Of a stretch of 6,110 bases of DNA, positions 1 to 5,827 are shown one piece after another. The number at the start of each line of letters is the position of its first letter. The first letter of the stretch is position 1. Both the position numbers and the translations under genes were made by a program. The notes beneath the pieces were generated by a model. That model did not search any database. It was not told the origin of the DNA and saw nothing but the letters and a program-made list of their open reading frames with translations. The DNA is from an uncultured beta proteobacterium (lineage in GTDB: Bacteria; Pseudomonadota; Gammaproteobacteria; Burkholderiales; Burkholderiaceae_C): positions 1-6,110 of the forward strand of contig CAJBVC010000221.1 of assembly GCA_903958915.1 (NCBI GenBank), in the 5' to 3' direction.

Positions 1-1173
1 GACGGTATCGACTTCAGCAAGGGCACCATGCGCCTTGAACTCAAGGGTGACGGTCTGGAAATAGCAGACTTCACTCTGCAGGGAGCCAGTGGTGGTGGCA
101 CCAATGGGGGAACATTGTCCCTGGCGGGTGCCGTACGTTGGCCTGCAAGCGCAAGTGCTGCCCAGCACGCTGCGCAGTGGAACATGGACGTGCAAGCCAC
201 TGCCAAGGCCCTGCGGGTGAGTGCCCGCGCCGACCGTCGGCTCATTGTGTCGGGGTCTATCGGTGCGCGCCTGGACGCCAGTCGCCTGGTCATTGAAGGC
301 GCGCTCGCTGCAGACCAGGGTGCGTTCACACTGGCGCAGGATACGGCGCCTGTACTGGACAGCGATGTACGCATCGGCCAAGGTGTCGCTGCGCAGGGTG
401 CTGCCCAACCCGATTCCAGTCGGGCTGGGTTTGTACTGGCCAAGTCCATCGACCCCCGTGTGAACATTACGCTGGATCTGGGGCCGCGTTTTCAGGTAGA
501 AGGTTACGGGTTGCGCTCCCGATTGGCGGGCAAGCTTGTACTCAGCACAGTCACGCAGAATCTCTCACCAAGGCTGCACGGGGAAATCCAGACCGTCAAC
601 GGCAGTTACAAAGCCTATGGCCAGCAACTCGACATTGAGGAAGGTGTGGTGCGCTTTTCCGGGCCCTTTGACAACCCGACGTTGGACATTCTTGCCATCC
701 GTCCCAACCTGACGCAGCGCGTGGGTGTGCAAATCATGGGCACCGCACTGACGCCCAGCGTGCGACTGTACGCCGAGCCCGATTTGCCGGAAGCGGAAAA
801 GCTCTCGTGGCTGGTGGTCGGACACGCCAACGCCGATGGAAGCGCGCAAATGGCGTTGGTGCAGCAGGCGGCGATGGCCGCCATGTCGAGTAGCGGGCAG
901 CCTTGGTCGGCCAGTCTGGCCAACAATCTTGGACTCGATGAAATTTCCATGAGCGGTCTGGGCACCAACAGCGAAAGCGCCGCCAACGCCGGCGCAACAT
1001 TGCGTATCGGCAAGCGCATTGCTGGCAACTTCTACGTGGCCTATGAGCGCAGTGTGGCGGGGGCTTACGGCACGTTCTCCATTTTTTACGACTTGTCCAA
1101 ATACCTCACGTTGCGGGGACAGACGGGCGAGCAAAGCGCCGCAGACCTGATCTACACCACGCGCTACGATTAA
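1..1173 (+). CDS. tamB: TamB-like translocation/assembly module protein, C-terminal part (5' end outside window)
   Basis: The first 1173 bases are open in one frame and end in TAA, giving the last 390 residues of a larger protein; the start is off the left edge. The sequence matches the C-terminal TamB domain (DUF490 family). It is rich in short alternating beta segments and carries the family block GSYKAYGQQLDIEEGVVRF followed by SGPFDNPTLDI, then LPEAEKLSWLVVG, and it ends in the beta-rich LIYTTRYD typical of betaproteobacterial members. Known TamB proteins are anchored in the inner membrane, span the periplasm as a long beta-groove, and work with the outer-membrane protein TamA in envelope protein assembly and phospholipid transport. 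The C-terminal domain seen here is the part that contacts TamA. tamA usually lies just upstream, which cannot be checked here. Family assignment is confident; the specific role is inferred from the family. Confidence 0.9.
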   Translation, partial: DGIDFSKGTMRLELKGDGLEIADFTLQGASGGGTNGGTLSLAGAVRWPASASAAQHAAQWNMDVQATAKALRVSARADRRLIVSGSIGARLDASRLVIEGALAADQGAFTLAQDTAPVLDSDVRIGQGVAAQGAAQPDSSRAGFVLAKSIDPRVNITLDLGPRFQVEGYGLRSRLAGKLVLSTVTQNLSPRLHGEIQTVNGSYKAYGQQLDIEEGVVRFSGPFDNPTLDILAIRPNLTQRVGVQIMGTALTPSVRLYAEPDLPEAEKLSWLVVGHANADGSAQMALVQQAAMAAMSSSGQPWSASLANNLGLDEISMSGLGTNSESAANAGATLRIGKRIAGNFYVAYERSVAGAYGTFSIFYDLSKYLTLRGQTGEQSAADLIYTTRYD

Positions 1174-1207
1174 CGTGCCGGGTTTCGCCTGCCGGCGTAC
1201 GCAACCG

Positions 1208-1255
1208 AAAAAACGCACTAGAACGGTGCATAGTTGTGGTCGGCAGCGTTTTTTT
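1208..1255 (+). terminator. Terminator-like inverted repeat after tamB
   Basis: Starting 35 bases after the tamB stop, AAAAAACGC (1208-1216) is exactly complementary to GCGTTTTTT (1246-1254), and the T-run extends to seven bases (1249-1255). The A-tract/T-tract ends are those expected of an intrinsic terminator that could work in either direction. The weakness is the 29-base interior, which shows only short possible inner pairings, so the GC part of the stem is just three pairs. It is plausible as the tamB transcript end, but a folding calculation is needed. Confidence 0.4.
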
Positions 1256-1263
1256 CAAAGAAA

Positions 1264-1293
1264 TTGCAAATATTTCAGAAATAGGCCTAAATT
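1264..1293 (+). promoter_or_regulatory. Possible sigma70-type promoter for the 1368-1865 gene
   Basis: TTGCAA (1264-1269) and TAAATT (1288-1293) are separated by 18 bases and each matches four of six positions of the -35 and -10 consensus. They lie in a distinctly AT-rich stretch in an otherwise GC-rich window, just after the putative tamB terminator. The 8-base palindrome AAATATTT (1268-1275) overlaps the -35 end. This would leave a leader of about 65-70 bases before the ATG at 1368. It is a visual match only; such matches occur by chance in AT-rich DNA. Confidence 0.3.
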
Positions 1294-1343
1294 AACCGCT
1301 AAATCTGCCGTTAAGAAACGTACGTCAAGGAAGAAAAGCCACT

Positions 1344-1360
1344 GGAGGGGCCAAAAGCCC
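1344..1360 (+). promoter_or_regulatory. Purine-rich Shine-Dalgarno-like site and small hairpin ahead of the 1368 start
   Basis: GGAGGGG (1344-1350) is the best Shine-Dalgarno-like sequence before the ATG at 1368, but it is 17 bases away, farther than usual. GGGC (1348-1351) can pair with GCCC (1357-1360) around a CAAAA loop, which would shorten the effective distance but also hide part of the site. No other good site is closer; only a weak AAG at 1361-1363. The next in-frame ATG (1401) has no better site, so 1368 is kept as the start. Confidence 0.3.
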
Positions 1361-1367
1361 AAGAAAA

Positions 1368-1865
1368 ATGCAATTGCCTTCAATAGATCGATCACCAAAT
1401 ATGCGCCCCGCAGGCGCAGATTTGGCTTCGTCTGGGGCAAACAGGGTGATCCCGGTAGCTCCGGTGAATCCTTCTGCACTCGCCAGTGCGCCAGCTGCAC
1501 CGTCGCCCAGTGTGATCAACATGGTCAACCCGGCGCTCAAAACCACTGAGGGTGAACCGGTATATACCAGCGTGTCGGATCCAGGAAAACGTGGTTCTGA
1601 AGCAGCGACCGCGAAGAAAGACTGGACCATCCATCGCCCGGCACCCGAGAAGGTGGAAGACCCACCGCCAAAACCGTTGTCGCAAGTGTTGATGGAGCAC
1701 ATCAAGACAATGTGGACCGCCGGCGCCAGCGCCATCCAGTTGGAGCAGGTGAAGGACCAGTTGAATACGCCGCAGACCAGGGTCGCAACCGAGGCGCCGG
1801 GTCTGCTGGCCAAGGAAGTGTTGACCTACGCTCCCAACAAGATCAAGAAGACAGAAAACATCTGA
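1368..1865 (+). CDS. Hypothetical protein, Pro/Ala-rich, 165 residues
   Basis: I do not recognise a family. Residues 1-60 are rich in Pro, Ala and Ser and look disordered (for example PVNPSALASAPAAPSPS at 32-48). Residues 90-103 form a proline-rich stretch (RPAPEKVEDPPPKP). Residues 104-132, beginning LSQVLMEHIKTMW, look like an amphipathic helix, and the C-terminus is lysine-rich (NKIKKTENI). There is no signal peptide, membrane segment or cysteine. It lies on the same strand between tamB and the RCC1-repeat lipoprotein, with gaps of 194 and 128 bases, so it may be its own transcription unit. The composition reads as a plausible protein, and it is chosen over the overlapping frame at 1175-1549, which is basic and irregular in composition. 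The start is uncertain because the Shine-Dalgarno-like site is poorly spaced. Confidence 0.6.
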   Translation: MQLPSIDRSPNMRPAGADLASSGANRVIPVAPVNPSALASAPAAPSPSVINMVNPALKTTEGEPVYTSVSDPGKRGSEAATAKKDWTIHRPAPEKVEDPPPKPLSQVLMEHIKTMWTAGASAIQLEQVKDQLNTPQTRVATEAPGLLAKEVLTYAPNKIKKTENI

Positions 1866-1867
1866 TC

Positions 1868-1885
1868 GACCCAAATACCCGGGTC
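1868..1885 (+). terminator. Weak hairpin after the hypothetical gene
   Basis: GACCC (1868-1872) and GGGTC (1881-1885) form a 5-bp stem around AAATACCC, starting two bases after the TGA at 1863-1865. There is no real T-tract after it, only TTCTTT at 1895-1900, so it would be at best a weak terminator or an mRNA 3'-end stabiliser. The rest of the gap to 1993 holds a partial promoter-like match (TTGAGC 1907-1912, TACACT 1927-1932), but its 14-base spacing is too short to call. Confidence 0.2.
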
Positions 1886-1993
1886 AGACTGCGCTTCTTT
1901 ACCGTTTTGAGCAGCGGCGCACCCCCTACACTTTCGTGCAAGCCATGCCTGACCTCTGGGAGGACATGTGCGCCAACTCAAGACTGGAATGCC

Positions 1994-3472
1994 ATGAAAG
2001 CCACTTACCTCAAATTCGCTGCATTGTGTGCCGTCGCATTGATCGCTGCCTGCGGCGGTGGCAGTAGTGGTAGTTCATCGACGACTGCATCGACGACACC
2101 CGCTGAGCCGATTCTTCAGTCCATCGCCGTTTCTCCTGTCAACCCCACGATTCCCGCTGGCACCTCGCTGCAACTGGTAGCAACTGGGACCTATTCAGAT
2201 GGTTCCACCAAAGCCCTGACCACCGGACTCCTATGGTCGACCACGGGTTCCTACTCGTCGATGTTCACTAGCGGCCTTGTCAAGGGCGTCGCGATGGGTC
2301 GCGACATGGTCACCGCAACATTGGGCATTGTGTCGGGTTCCACCGCGCTGACGGTGAAGGGCCCGTACGTGACTGCCGCTGCGGGCGGTAGCCATACAGT
2401 GTTGCGCAAGGCCGATGGAACCATGGCAGGCTTTGGCTTGAACCATTCAGGGCAGTTGGGCGATGGCACTGCGGTGGACCGTGTCATTCCAACCGCCACG
2501 GTGGATGCTTCCAACCTGTGGGCCAGCATGTCGGCGGGCGACTTTCACACCCTGGGACTTCGGTCCGATGGATCGATTTGGGGCTGGGGGTTAAACCAGA
2601 ATGGACAAATTGGCGACAAGACAAGTCTCGACAGAATGGTGCCAACTCAGATCGGGACCGACAAGAAATGGACCGTGATTTCGGCCAGCAAAGCCCACTC
2701 TGTGGGGGTAAAAAGTGATGGCACTTTGTGGGCTTGGGGGCGCAATTTTGACGGCCAGCTCGGCGATGTGACGGGCGTTGACAAGACCTTCCCCATCCAG
2801 GTGTTCATGACCCCGGCTGCTGCGGGTTCCACCACAGCTCCAACTGCGACAGCGGCTGACAAGATCTGGGCGTCTGCCGGTGCGGGCTCCAACTTCACGG
2901 TAGGACTCAAATCTGACAGCACGGTGTACACCTGGGGTGGAAATGAGCGTGGTCAGTTGGGCAACGGAACATCGGCGGCACCTGCGCTTGCGACCAATGT
3001 ACCGACGCTGATTGCCAGCCTCAAGGCACTCAACATTTCGGTGGGCAATTTGCATGTGCTGGCGATTCGCCCGGACGGGTCCTTGTTCTCCTGGGGTGCC
3101 AATGAGTTGGGCCAGTTGGGCAACGGCAAGTCCACCGATGGAAAACTGCCGGTACAGGTGGGCACCGAGACCGACTGGAAGATGGTGGCGGCAGGTGGGT
3201 TCCACAGCCTGGCGGTCAAGGTCGATGGCTCACTCTGGTCGTGGGGTTCCAATAGCGACGGACAACTGGGTGTCGGTACTACAGCTGAATCATTCGAGCC
3301 CAAACAGATTGGACTAATGCGCGACTGGGTGTTCGTCTCGGCCGGCAAATACCATTCCTTTGCCCTCAAGGCCGATGGCACGTTGTGGGGCTGGGGCCGC
3401 AACTACGAGGGTCAGCAGGGCAATGGCACCATGACTGTCAAACCGGTGCTGGTTCCAACACAACTGCCCTGA
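1994..3472 (+). CDS. Predicted lipoprotein with Ig-like (Big2) domain and seven RCC1-type repeats
   Basis: This is a 492-residue protein. The ATG at 1994 is chosen over upstream in-frame codons because it gives a clean lipoprotein signal: MKATYLKF, a hydrophobic stretch, and the lipobox IAAC with Cys20 followed by GGGSSGSSS. The upstream in-frame extension overlaps the neighbouring gene and has no signal-like character. The Shine-Dalgarno is weak (GGA at 1986-1988). Residues 21-37 are a Gly/Ser/Thr linker. Residues 38-122 resemble a bacterial Ig-like group 2 domain (IAVSPVNPTIPAG, then ATGTYSDGST). Residues 126-490 hold seven repeats of RCC1/BNR type with the pattern AGxxH..DGtlWxWGxNxxGQLGxGT. 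Seven repeats suit a closed seven-bladed beta-propeller. Known RCC1-like bacterial proteins are diverse and often act in protein binding; the ligand here is unknown. Export and lipid anchoring are predicted; the absence of Asp after Cys20 suits outer-membrane sorting. Confidence 0.87.
   Translation: MKATYLKFAALCAVALIAACGGGSSGSSSTTASTTPAEPILQSIAVSPVNPTIPAGTSLQLVATGTYSDGSTKALTTGLLWSTTGSYSSMFTSGLVKGVAMGRDMVTATLGIVSGSTALTVKGPYVTAAAGGSHTVLRKADGTMAGFGLNHSGQLGDGTAVDRVIPTATVDASNLWASMSAGDFHTLGLRSDGSIWGWGLNQNGQIGDKTSLDRMVPTQIGTDKKWTVISASKAHSVGVKSDGTLWAWGRNFDGQLGDVTGVDKTFPIQVFMTPAAAGSTTAPTATAADKIWASAGAGSNFTVGLKSDSTVYTWGGNERGQLGNGTSAAPALATNVPTLIASLKALNISVGNLHVLAIRPDGSLFSWGANELGQLGNGKSTDGKLPVQVGTETDWKMVAAGGFHSLAVKVDGSLWSWGSNSDGQLGVGTTAESFEPKQIGLMRDWVFVSAGKYHSFALKADGTLWGWGRNYEGQQGNGTMTVKPVLVPTQLP
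2369..3463 (+). repeat. Seven tandem RCC1-type protein repeats (coding)
   Basis: The repeats start near protein residues 126, 176, 226, 292, 345, 395 and 445 (bases 2369, 2519, 2669, 2867, 3026, 3176, 3326), with a period of about 50 residues. The conserved His sits at 134, 185, 235, 354, 404 and 454, and is Phe301 in repeat 4. Deviations: repeat 1 has AGFGLN in place of WxWGxN; repeat 4 lacks the DG turn (SDST) and follows a roughly 21-residue Ala/Thr-rich insertion (271-291); repeat 7 has QQG instead of QLG. The repeats are diverged at DNA level, so this is an old array rather than a recent expansion. Confidence 0.85.
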
Positions 3473-3473
3473 T

Positions 3474-4388
3474 TCAGGAGTCTGGCGTGGGTGCGCTGTT
3501 GCGCACACCACTGGCGACATGGCCGGAAGGTACATGGCGCGCAGCGGATTCGATGTGACCGGTCTGGTCATCAAAAAAGAAATCTGGTTCAAACTCGCGC
3601 AAAAACTCGCCCTTGTCCAGGCCGCCGAGGAACATCGCCTCATCGATTTCAATGTTCCAGTTCATCAGGGTTCGAATAGCGCGTTCATGTGCCGGGGCAC
3701 TGCGTGCGGTCACCAGCGCGGTGCGAATGCGCATGGCCGGACTCGCAGCCTTTTGCAGCCGGTGTAGCGCCACCAGCAGGGGCTTGAACGGTCCATCGGG
3801 CAAGGGCAAGGCGGCCTTGTCGATCTCATGCTGCTGAAAGGCCGATAGCCCCTGCGCCTGGTAAACGCGCTCTGCTTCGTCACTGAACAGGACGGCGTCT
3901 CCGTCGAAAGCAATGCGGACCTCATGCGGATGCGCATCACTGGCATGGGCCGACTGCGGATAGACCTGCGCAGCTGGAACGCCCGCCGCGAGTGCAGCGC
4001 GTACATCGCTGAGGTGGGTGCTAAGAAAAAGGTTGGCGCGCAATGGTTTGAGGTAACGCCAGGGCGCCTGTCCCCGAGTGAATGAGCAGCGGATGATAGG
4101 CAGCGCGTAATGTGCTGCCGATTTCATCACCCGCAGCCCACTGACCGGGTCGTTGCGCGACAGGATCACCACCTCGACCTGCTCCTGTGCATCGCTGTTA
4201 AAGGCCAGGAGTTTTCTTACCAAGGAAAACGCCACGCCGGGTTTTGCCGGAATCTCCAGGCGTTCAAGTTGCAGGCGCATGTAAGCAGTGTCATCGGCCT
4301 GCTCGAAGACCTGGTTTTCTTCCTCGAAGTCAAACAGTGCCCGGGAAGAAATCGCCACTACCAGCTTGCCGTCCAGAGAAATGCTCAT
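3474..4388 (-). CDS. Cytosolic 5'-nucleotidase (cN-I-like family)
   Basis: This 304-residue protein is predicted to hydrolyse nucleoside 5'-monophosphates to nucleoside and phosphate in the cytoplasm. It matches the cytosolic 5'-nucleotidase type I family (PF06189). N-terminal LVVAISSRALFDFEEEN (9-25) is the family's first conserved block. IAFDGDAVLFSDEAERVY (159-176) carries the Asp162-x-Asp164 pair expected in the active site. TALVTARSAPAHERAIRT (223-240) and MFLGGLDKGEFL (252-263) follow, then FFFDDQ (270-275), the acidic metal-binding motif. No signal peptide is present. The start is the ATG at 4388, preceded at 7 bases by TTGGAG; the open frame continues upstream to 4490 but only through a repeat element. 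It lies 127 bases downstream of gspF and ends one base from the convergent RCC1 gene. Substrate preference cannot be read from sequence. Confidence 0.9.
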   Translation of the reverse strand: MSISLDGKLVVAISSRALFDFEEENQVFEQADDTAYMRLQLERLEIPAKPGVAFSLVRKLLAFNSDAQEQVEVVILSRNDPVSGLRVMKSAAHYALPIIRCSFTRGQAPWRYLKPLRANLFLSTHLSDVRAALAAGVPAAQVYPQSAHASDAHPHEVRIAFDGDAVLFSDEAERVYQAQGLSAFQQHEIDKAALPLPDGPFKPLLVALHRLQKAASPAMRIRTALVTARSAPAHERAIRTLMNWNIEIDEAMFLGGLDKGEFLREFEPDFFFDDQTGHIESAARHVPSGHVASGVRNSAPTPDS

Positions 4389-4395
4389 CGCGTTG

Positions 4396-4401
4396 CTCCA
4401 A
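4396..4401 (-). promoter_or_regulatory. Ribosome binding site of the 5'-nucleotidase gene
   Basis: On the minus strand TTGGAG ends seven bases before the ATG at 4388-4386. This is the best-placed Shine-Dalgarno in the window and decides the start, excluding 34 extra in-frame codons (to 4490) that would translate the hairpin repeat as a Pro/Arg/Gly-rich tail. Confidence 0.7.
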
Positions 4402-4418
4402 CGGAGCCGAGCAGGTTT

Positions 4419-4514
4419 CGCCGCCGGGCCGCCCCTAGGCGTGGACTTGGGGTTTTGCCAAACGCGCCCCCTCGGGGGGAAGCGACCCATGCGCAGCAGG
4501 GGAGCGTGGGGGCC
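4419..4514. repeat. GC-rich hairpin repeat, long copy, between gspF and the 5'-nucleotidase gene
   Basis: This is a composite element about 96 bases long. The left module (4419-4441) begins CGCCGCCGGGCCG and matches 6065-6087 at 21 of 23 positions. The core CCCCCTCGGGGGG (4467-4479) is followed by AAGCGACC. The right module GGGAGCGTGGGGGCC (4500-4514) is identical to 5810-5824. GCCCCC at 4466-4471 can pair with the adjacent G-run or with GGGGGC at 4508-4513, so two mutually exclusive folds exist. The element ends one base from the gspF stop codon. I associate this kind of element with intergenic DNA in Comamonadaceae; its function is unknown to me. Confidence 0.8.
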
Positions 4515-4515
4515 G

Positions 4516-5754
4516 TCATTTCACCAACTGGTTGAGTTGAATAATGGGCATCAAAACGGCCAGAACGATGAGCATGACCACCAGACCCATGGTCACGATC
4601 AACAGCGGTTCGAGCAGGGTCGCAAGTTGCATGGCGCGGCGCTGCACTTCATCGCCGAGTTGCTTGGCGGCGCGGTCCAGCATGGCGGGCAGTTGACCGG
4701 TCTGCTCACCCAGGCGTGCGAACATTCCCAGCAGGCCGGGAAAGCGTTTCTTTTGCGACAGTGCCACAGCCAACGGCGCTCCTTCGCGCACCTGCACCAG
4801 GGCGTCGAGCGCATCGGTACGCATGGCGCGGTTGGACAGGGTGTCGGCAGCGGCTTGCAGGGCTTTGAGGATAGGCACGCCAGCCCCCGCGAGCATGGCC
4901 AGCGTGCTGGCAAAACGGGCTCCGTTGTAACCGCGCGCCAGTTTTCCGAGTATCGGCACGGTCAGCCAGGCGGCATCAAACTTTTCACGAAAAGCGGCCC
5001 TGGACCACGCCAGACGTGCGCCACCAGCTCCCAAAATGAGAGCAATCAGCATGAGCCATCCCTGGTTGCGCACAAAGTTGCCCAGTGCCAGCATGATGAC
5101 GGTGAGCACCGGCAGCGCCCGCTTGCTGCCGGCAAACACCTGCGCCACCTGCGGTACCACATAGGCCAACAAGAAGGTCACGATCACCACTGCCACCAGC
5201 GTCACGATGGCCGGATACAGGGCAGCTCCTATCAGTTGCGATTTGAGTTGCTGGCTCTGCTCGAGGTCGTCCGCAAGCCGCTCCAGCACCCGCCCGAGAT
5301 TGCCACTGTGTTCGCCTGCGCCGACCACAGCGCAGTAGGTGACGGAGAATTCGCGCGGGTGTTGTGCCAGTGCCGCGGCAAAGGCGGTGCCCCCGTTGAC
5401 TTCGGCACGCAGCCCCGACACCAGCTGACGCTGGCGTTCGTCATCGGCTTCGTCGGCCAATGCGGTCAGGGCACGCTCCAGTGGCAGGCCCGAGGCCACC
5501 AGTCCGGCAATCTGTCGTGTCCAGATCGCCAGCGCGGTTGCATTGAAAACCCGCCCAACAAAGAACTGGCGCGACAGCATCGAACCATTGGCACCACCGT
5601 TGCCCGCAGTGCCCGCGCCCACCGTTTCCACCGACAGCGGCGCCAGAGATTGCCCCCGCAGCACAGCACGGGCGGCTTTGGCCGACTCCGCATCAATGAT
5701 GCCTTTGCGGGTTTCGCCCTCGGCGGTCAGGGCTTCAAAAGAATAGGCGGGCAT
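4516..5754 (-). CDS. gspF: Type II secretion system inner-membrane platform protein GspF
   Basis: This 412-residue protein is full length for the family. It begins MPAYSFEALTAEGETRKG, the usual GspF N-terminus. Two homologous T2SSF domains follow, at roughly 70-195 and 275-400, with the paired motifs GEHSGNL (147-153) and GEQTGQL (349-355). Membrane segments are visible at about 180-203, 231-248 and 381-404, matching the three-segment topology of the family. Known role: polytopic core of the inner-membrane assembly platform, coupling the ATPase GspE to pseudopilus assembly that drives export of folded proteins. It lies 73 bases downstream of gspE on the same strand, the standard order. No clear Shine-Dalgarno precedes the ATG (the upstream bases read CGCTTTTCT), although the N-terminus fits the family exactly. 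PilC of type IV pili is the main alternative, but the N-terminus and the neighbour favour GspF. Confidence 0.94.
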   Translation of the reverse strand: MPAYSFEALTAEGETRKGIIDAESAKAARAVLRGQSLAPLSVETVGAGTAGNGGANGSMLSRQFFVGRVFNATALAIWTRQIAGLVASGLPLERALTALADEADDERQRQLVSGLRAEVNGGTAFAAALAQHPREFSVTYCAVVGAGEHSGNLGRVLERLADDLEQSQQLKSQLIGAALYPAIVTLVAVVIVTFLLAYVVPQVAQVFAGSKRALPVLTVIMLALGNFVRNQGWLMLIALILGAGGARLAWSRAAFREKFDAAWLTVPILGKLARGYNGARFASTLAMLAGAGVPILKALQAAADTLSNRAMRTDALDALVQVREGAPLAVALSQKKRFPGLLGMFARLGEQTGQLPAMLDRAAKQLGDEVQRRAMQLATLLEPLLIVTMGLVVMLIVLAVLMPIIQLNQLVK

Positions 5755-5763
5755 AGAAAAGCG

Positions 5764-5791
5764 AATAAATTAATTAGCCCCCTCTGGGGGC
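5764..5791 (-). terminator. Terminator-like hairpin between gspE and gspF
   Basis: Read in the gene direction (minus strand), the perfect stem GCCCCC-AGA-GGGGGC (5791 down to 5777) is followed directly by TAATTAATTTATT (5776 to 5764). A strong GC stem followed by a T-rich run resembles an intrinsic terminator or attenuator, but the T-run is broken by A residues. If active it would reduce transcription of gspF and the nucleotidase gene relative to gspE. Its dual nature as a dispersed repeat means the fit could be accidental. Confidence 0.35.
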
Positions 5792-5824
5792 AGCGACCAC
5801 ACACAGTGAGGGAGCGTGGGGGCC
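5777..5824. repeat. GC-rich hairpin repeat, short copy, between gspE and gspF
   Basis: A 48-base copy fills most of the 73-base gap. Its core GCCCCC-TCT-GGGGGC (5777-5791) is a perfect 6-bp hairpin with a 3-base loop, followed by AGCGACC and ending in GGGAGCGTGGGGGCC (5810-5824), identical to 4500-4514. The left CGCCGCCGGGCCG module is absent. GCCCCC (5777-5782) can alternatively pair with GGGGGC (5818-5823). The element ends three bases from the gspE stop codon. Confidence 0.8.
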
Positions 5825-5827
5825 ATA

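Noticed and set aside
565..1218. 217-codon open frame on the minus strand opposite tamB
   Set aside because: It is wholly antisense to a clearly recognisable TamB domain and its translation is rich in His, Arg and Gly with no family resemblance; long antisense frames are common in GC-rich DNA.
1175..1549. 124-codon plus-strand open frame starting right after the tamB stop
   Set aside because: It crosses the terminator-like repeat, is dominated by Arg/Lys/Gln in irregular runs, and overlaps the better candidate at 1368-1865 in another frame.
1392..1874. Two minus-strand frames (1325-1813 and 1392-1874) opposite the hypothetical gene
   Set aside because: No recognisable domain; one is rich in Arg, His, Cys and Trp as is typical of shadow frames. 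The first, 162 codons, looks less odd and cannot be fully excluded, but it has no better support than the plus-strand gene.
1712..1993. Upstream in-frame extension of the RCC1 protein by 94 residues
   Set aside because: It overlaps the 3' part of the preceding gene in another frame, and would bury a clean lipoprotein signal and lipobox that start at 1994.
2591..3205. 204-codon minus-strand frame inside the RCC1-repeat gene
   Set aside because: It mirrors the repeat period of the sense strand and shows no family resemblance; it is a shadow of the repeat-coding DNA.
4389..4490. N-terminal extension of the 5'-nucleotidase by 34 residues
   Set aside because: The extra residues (MGRFPPRGRVWQNPK onward) come from the hairpin repeat, while a well-spaced TTGGAG supports the ATG at 4388, which matches the family's usual N-terminus.
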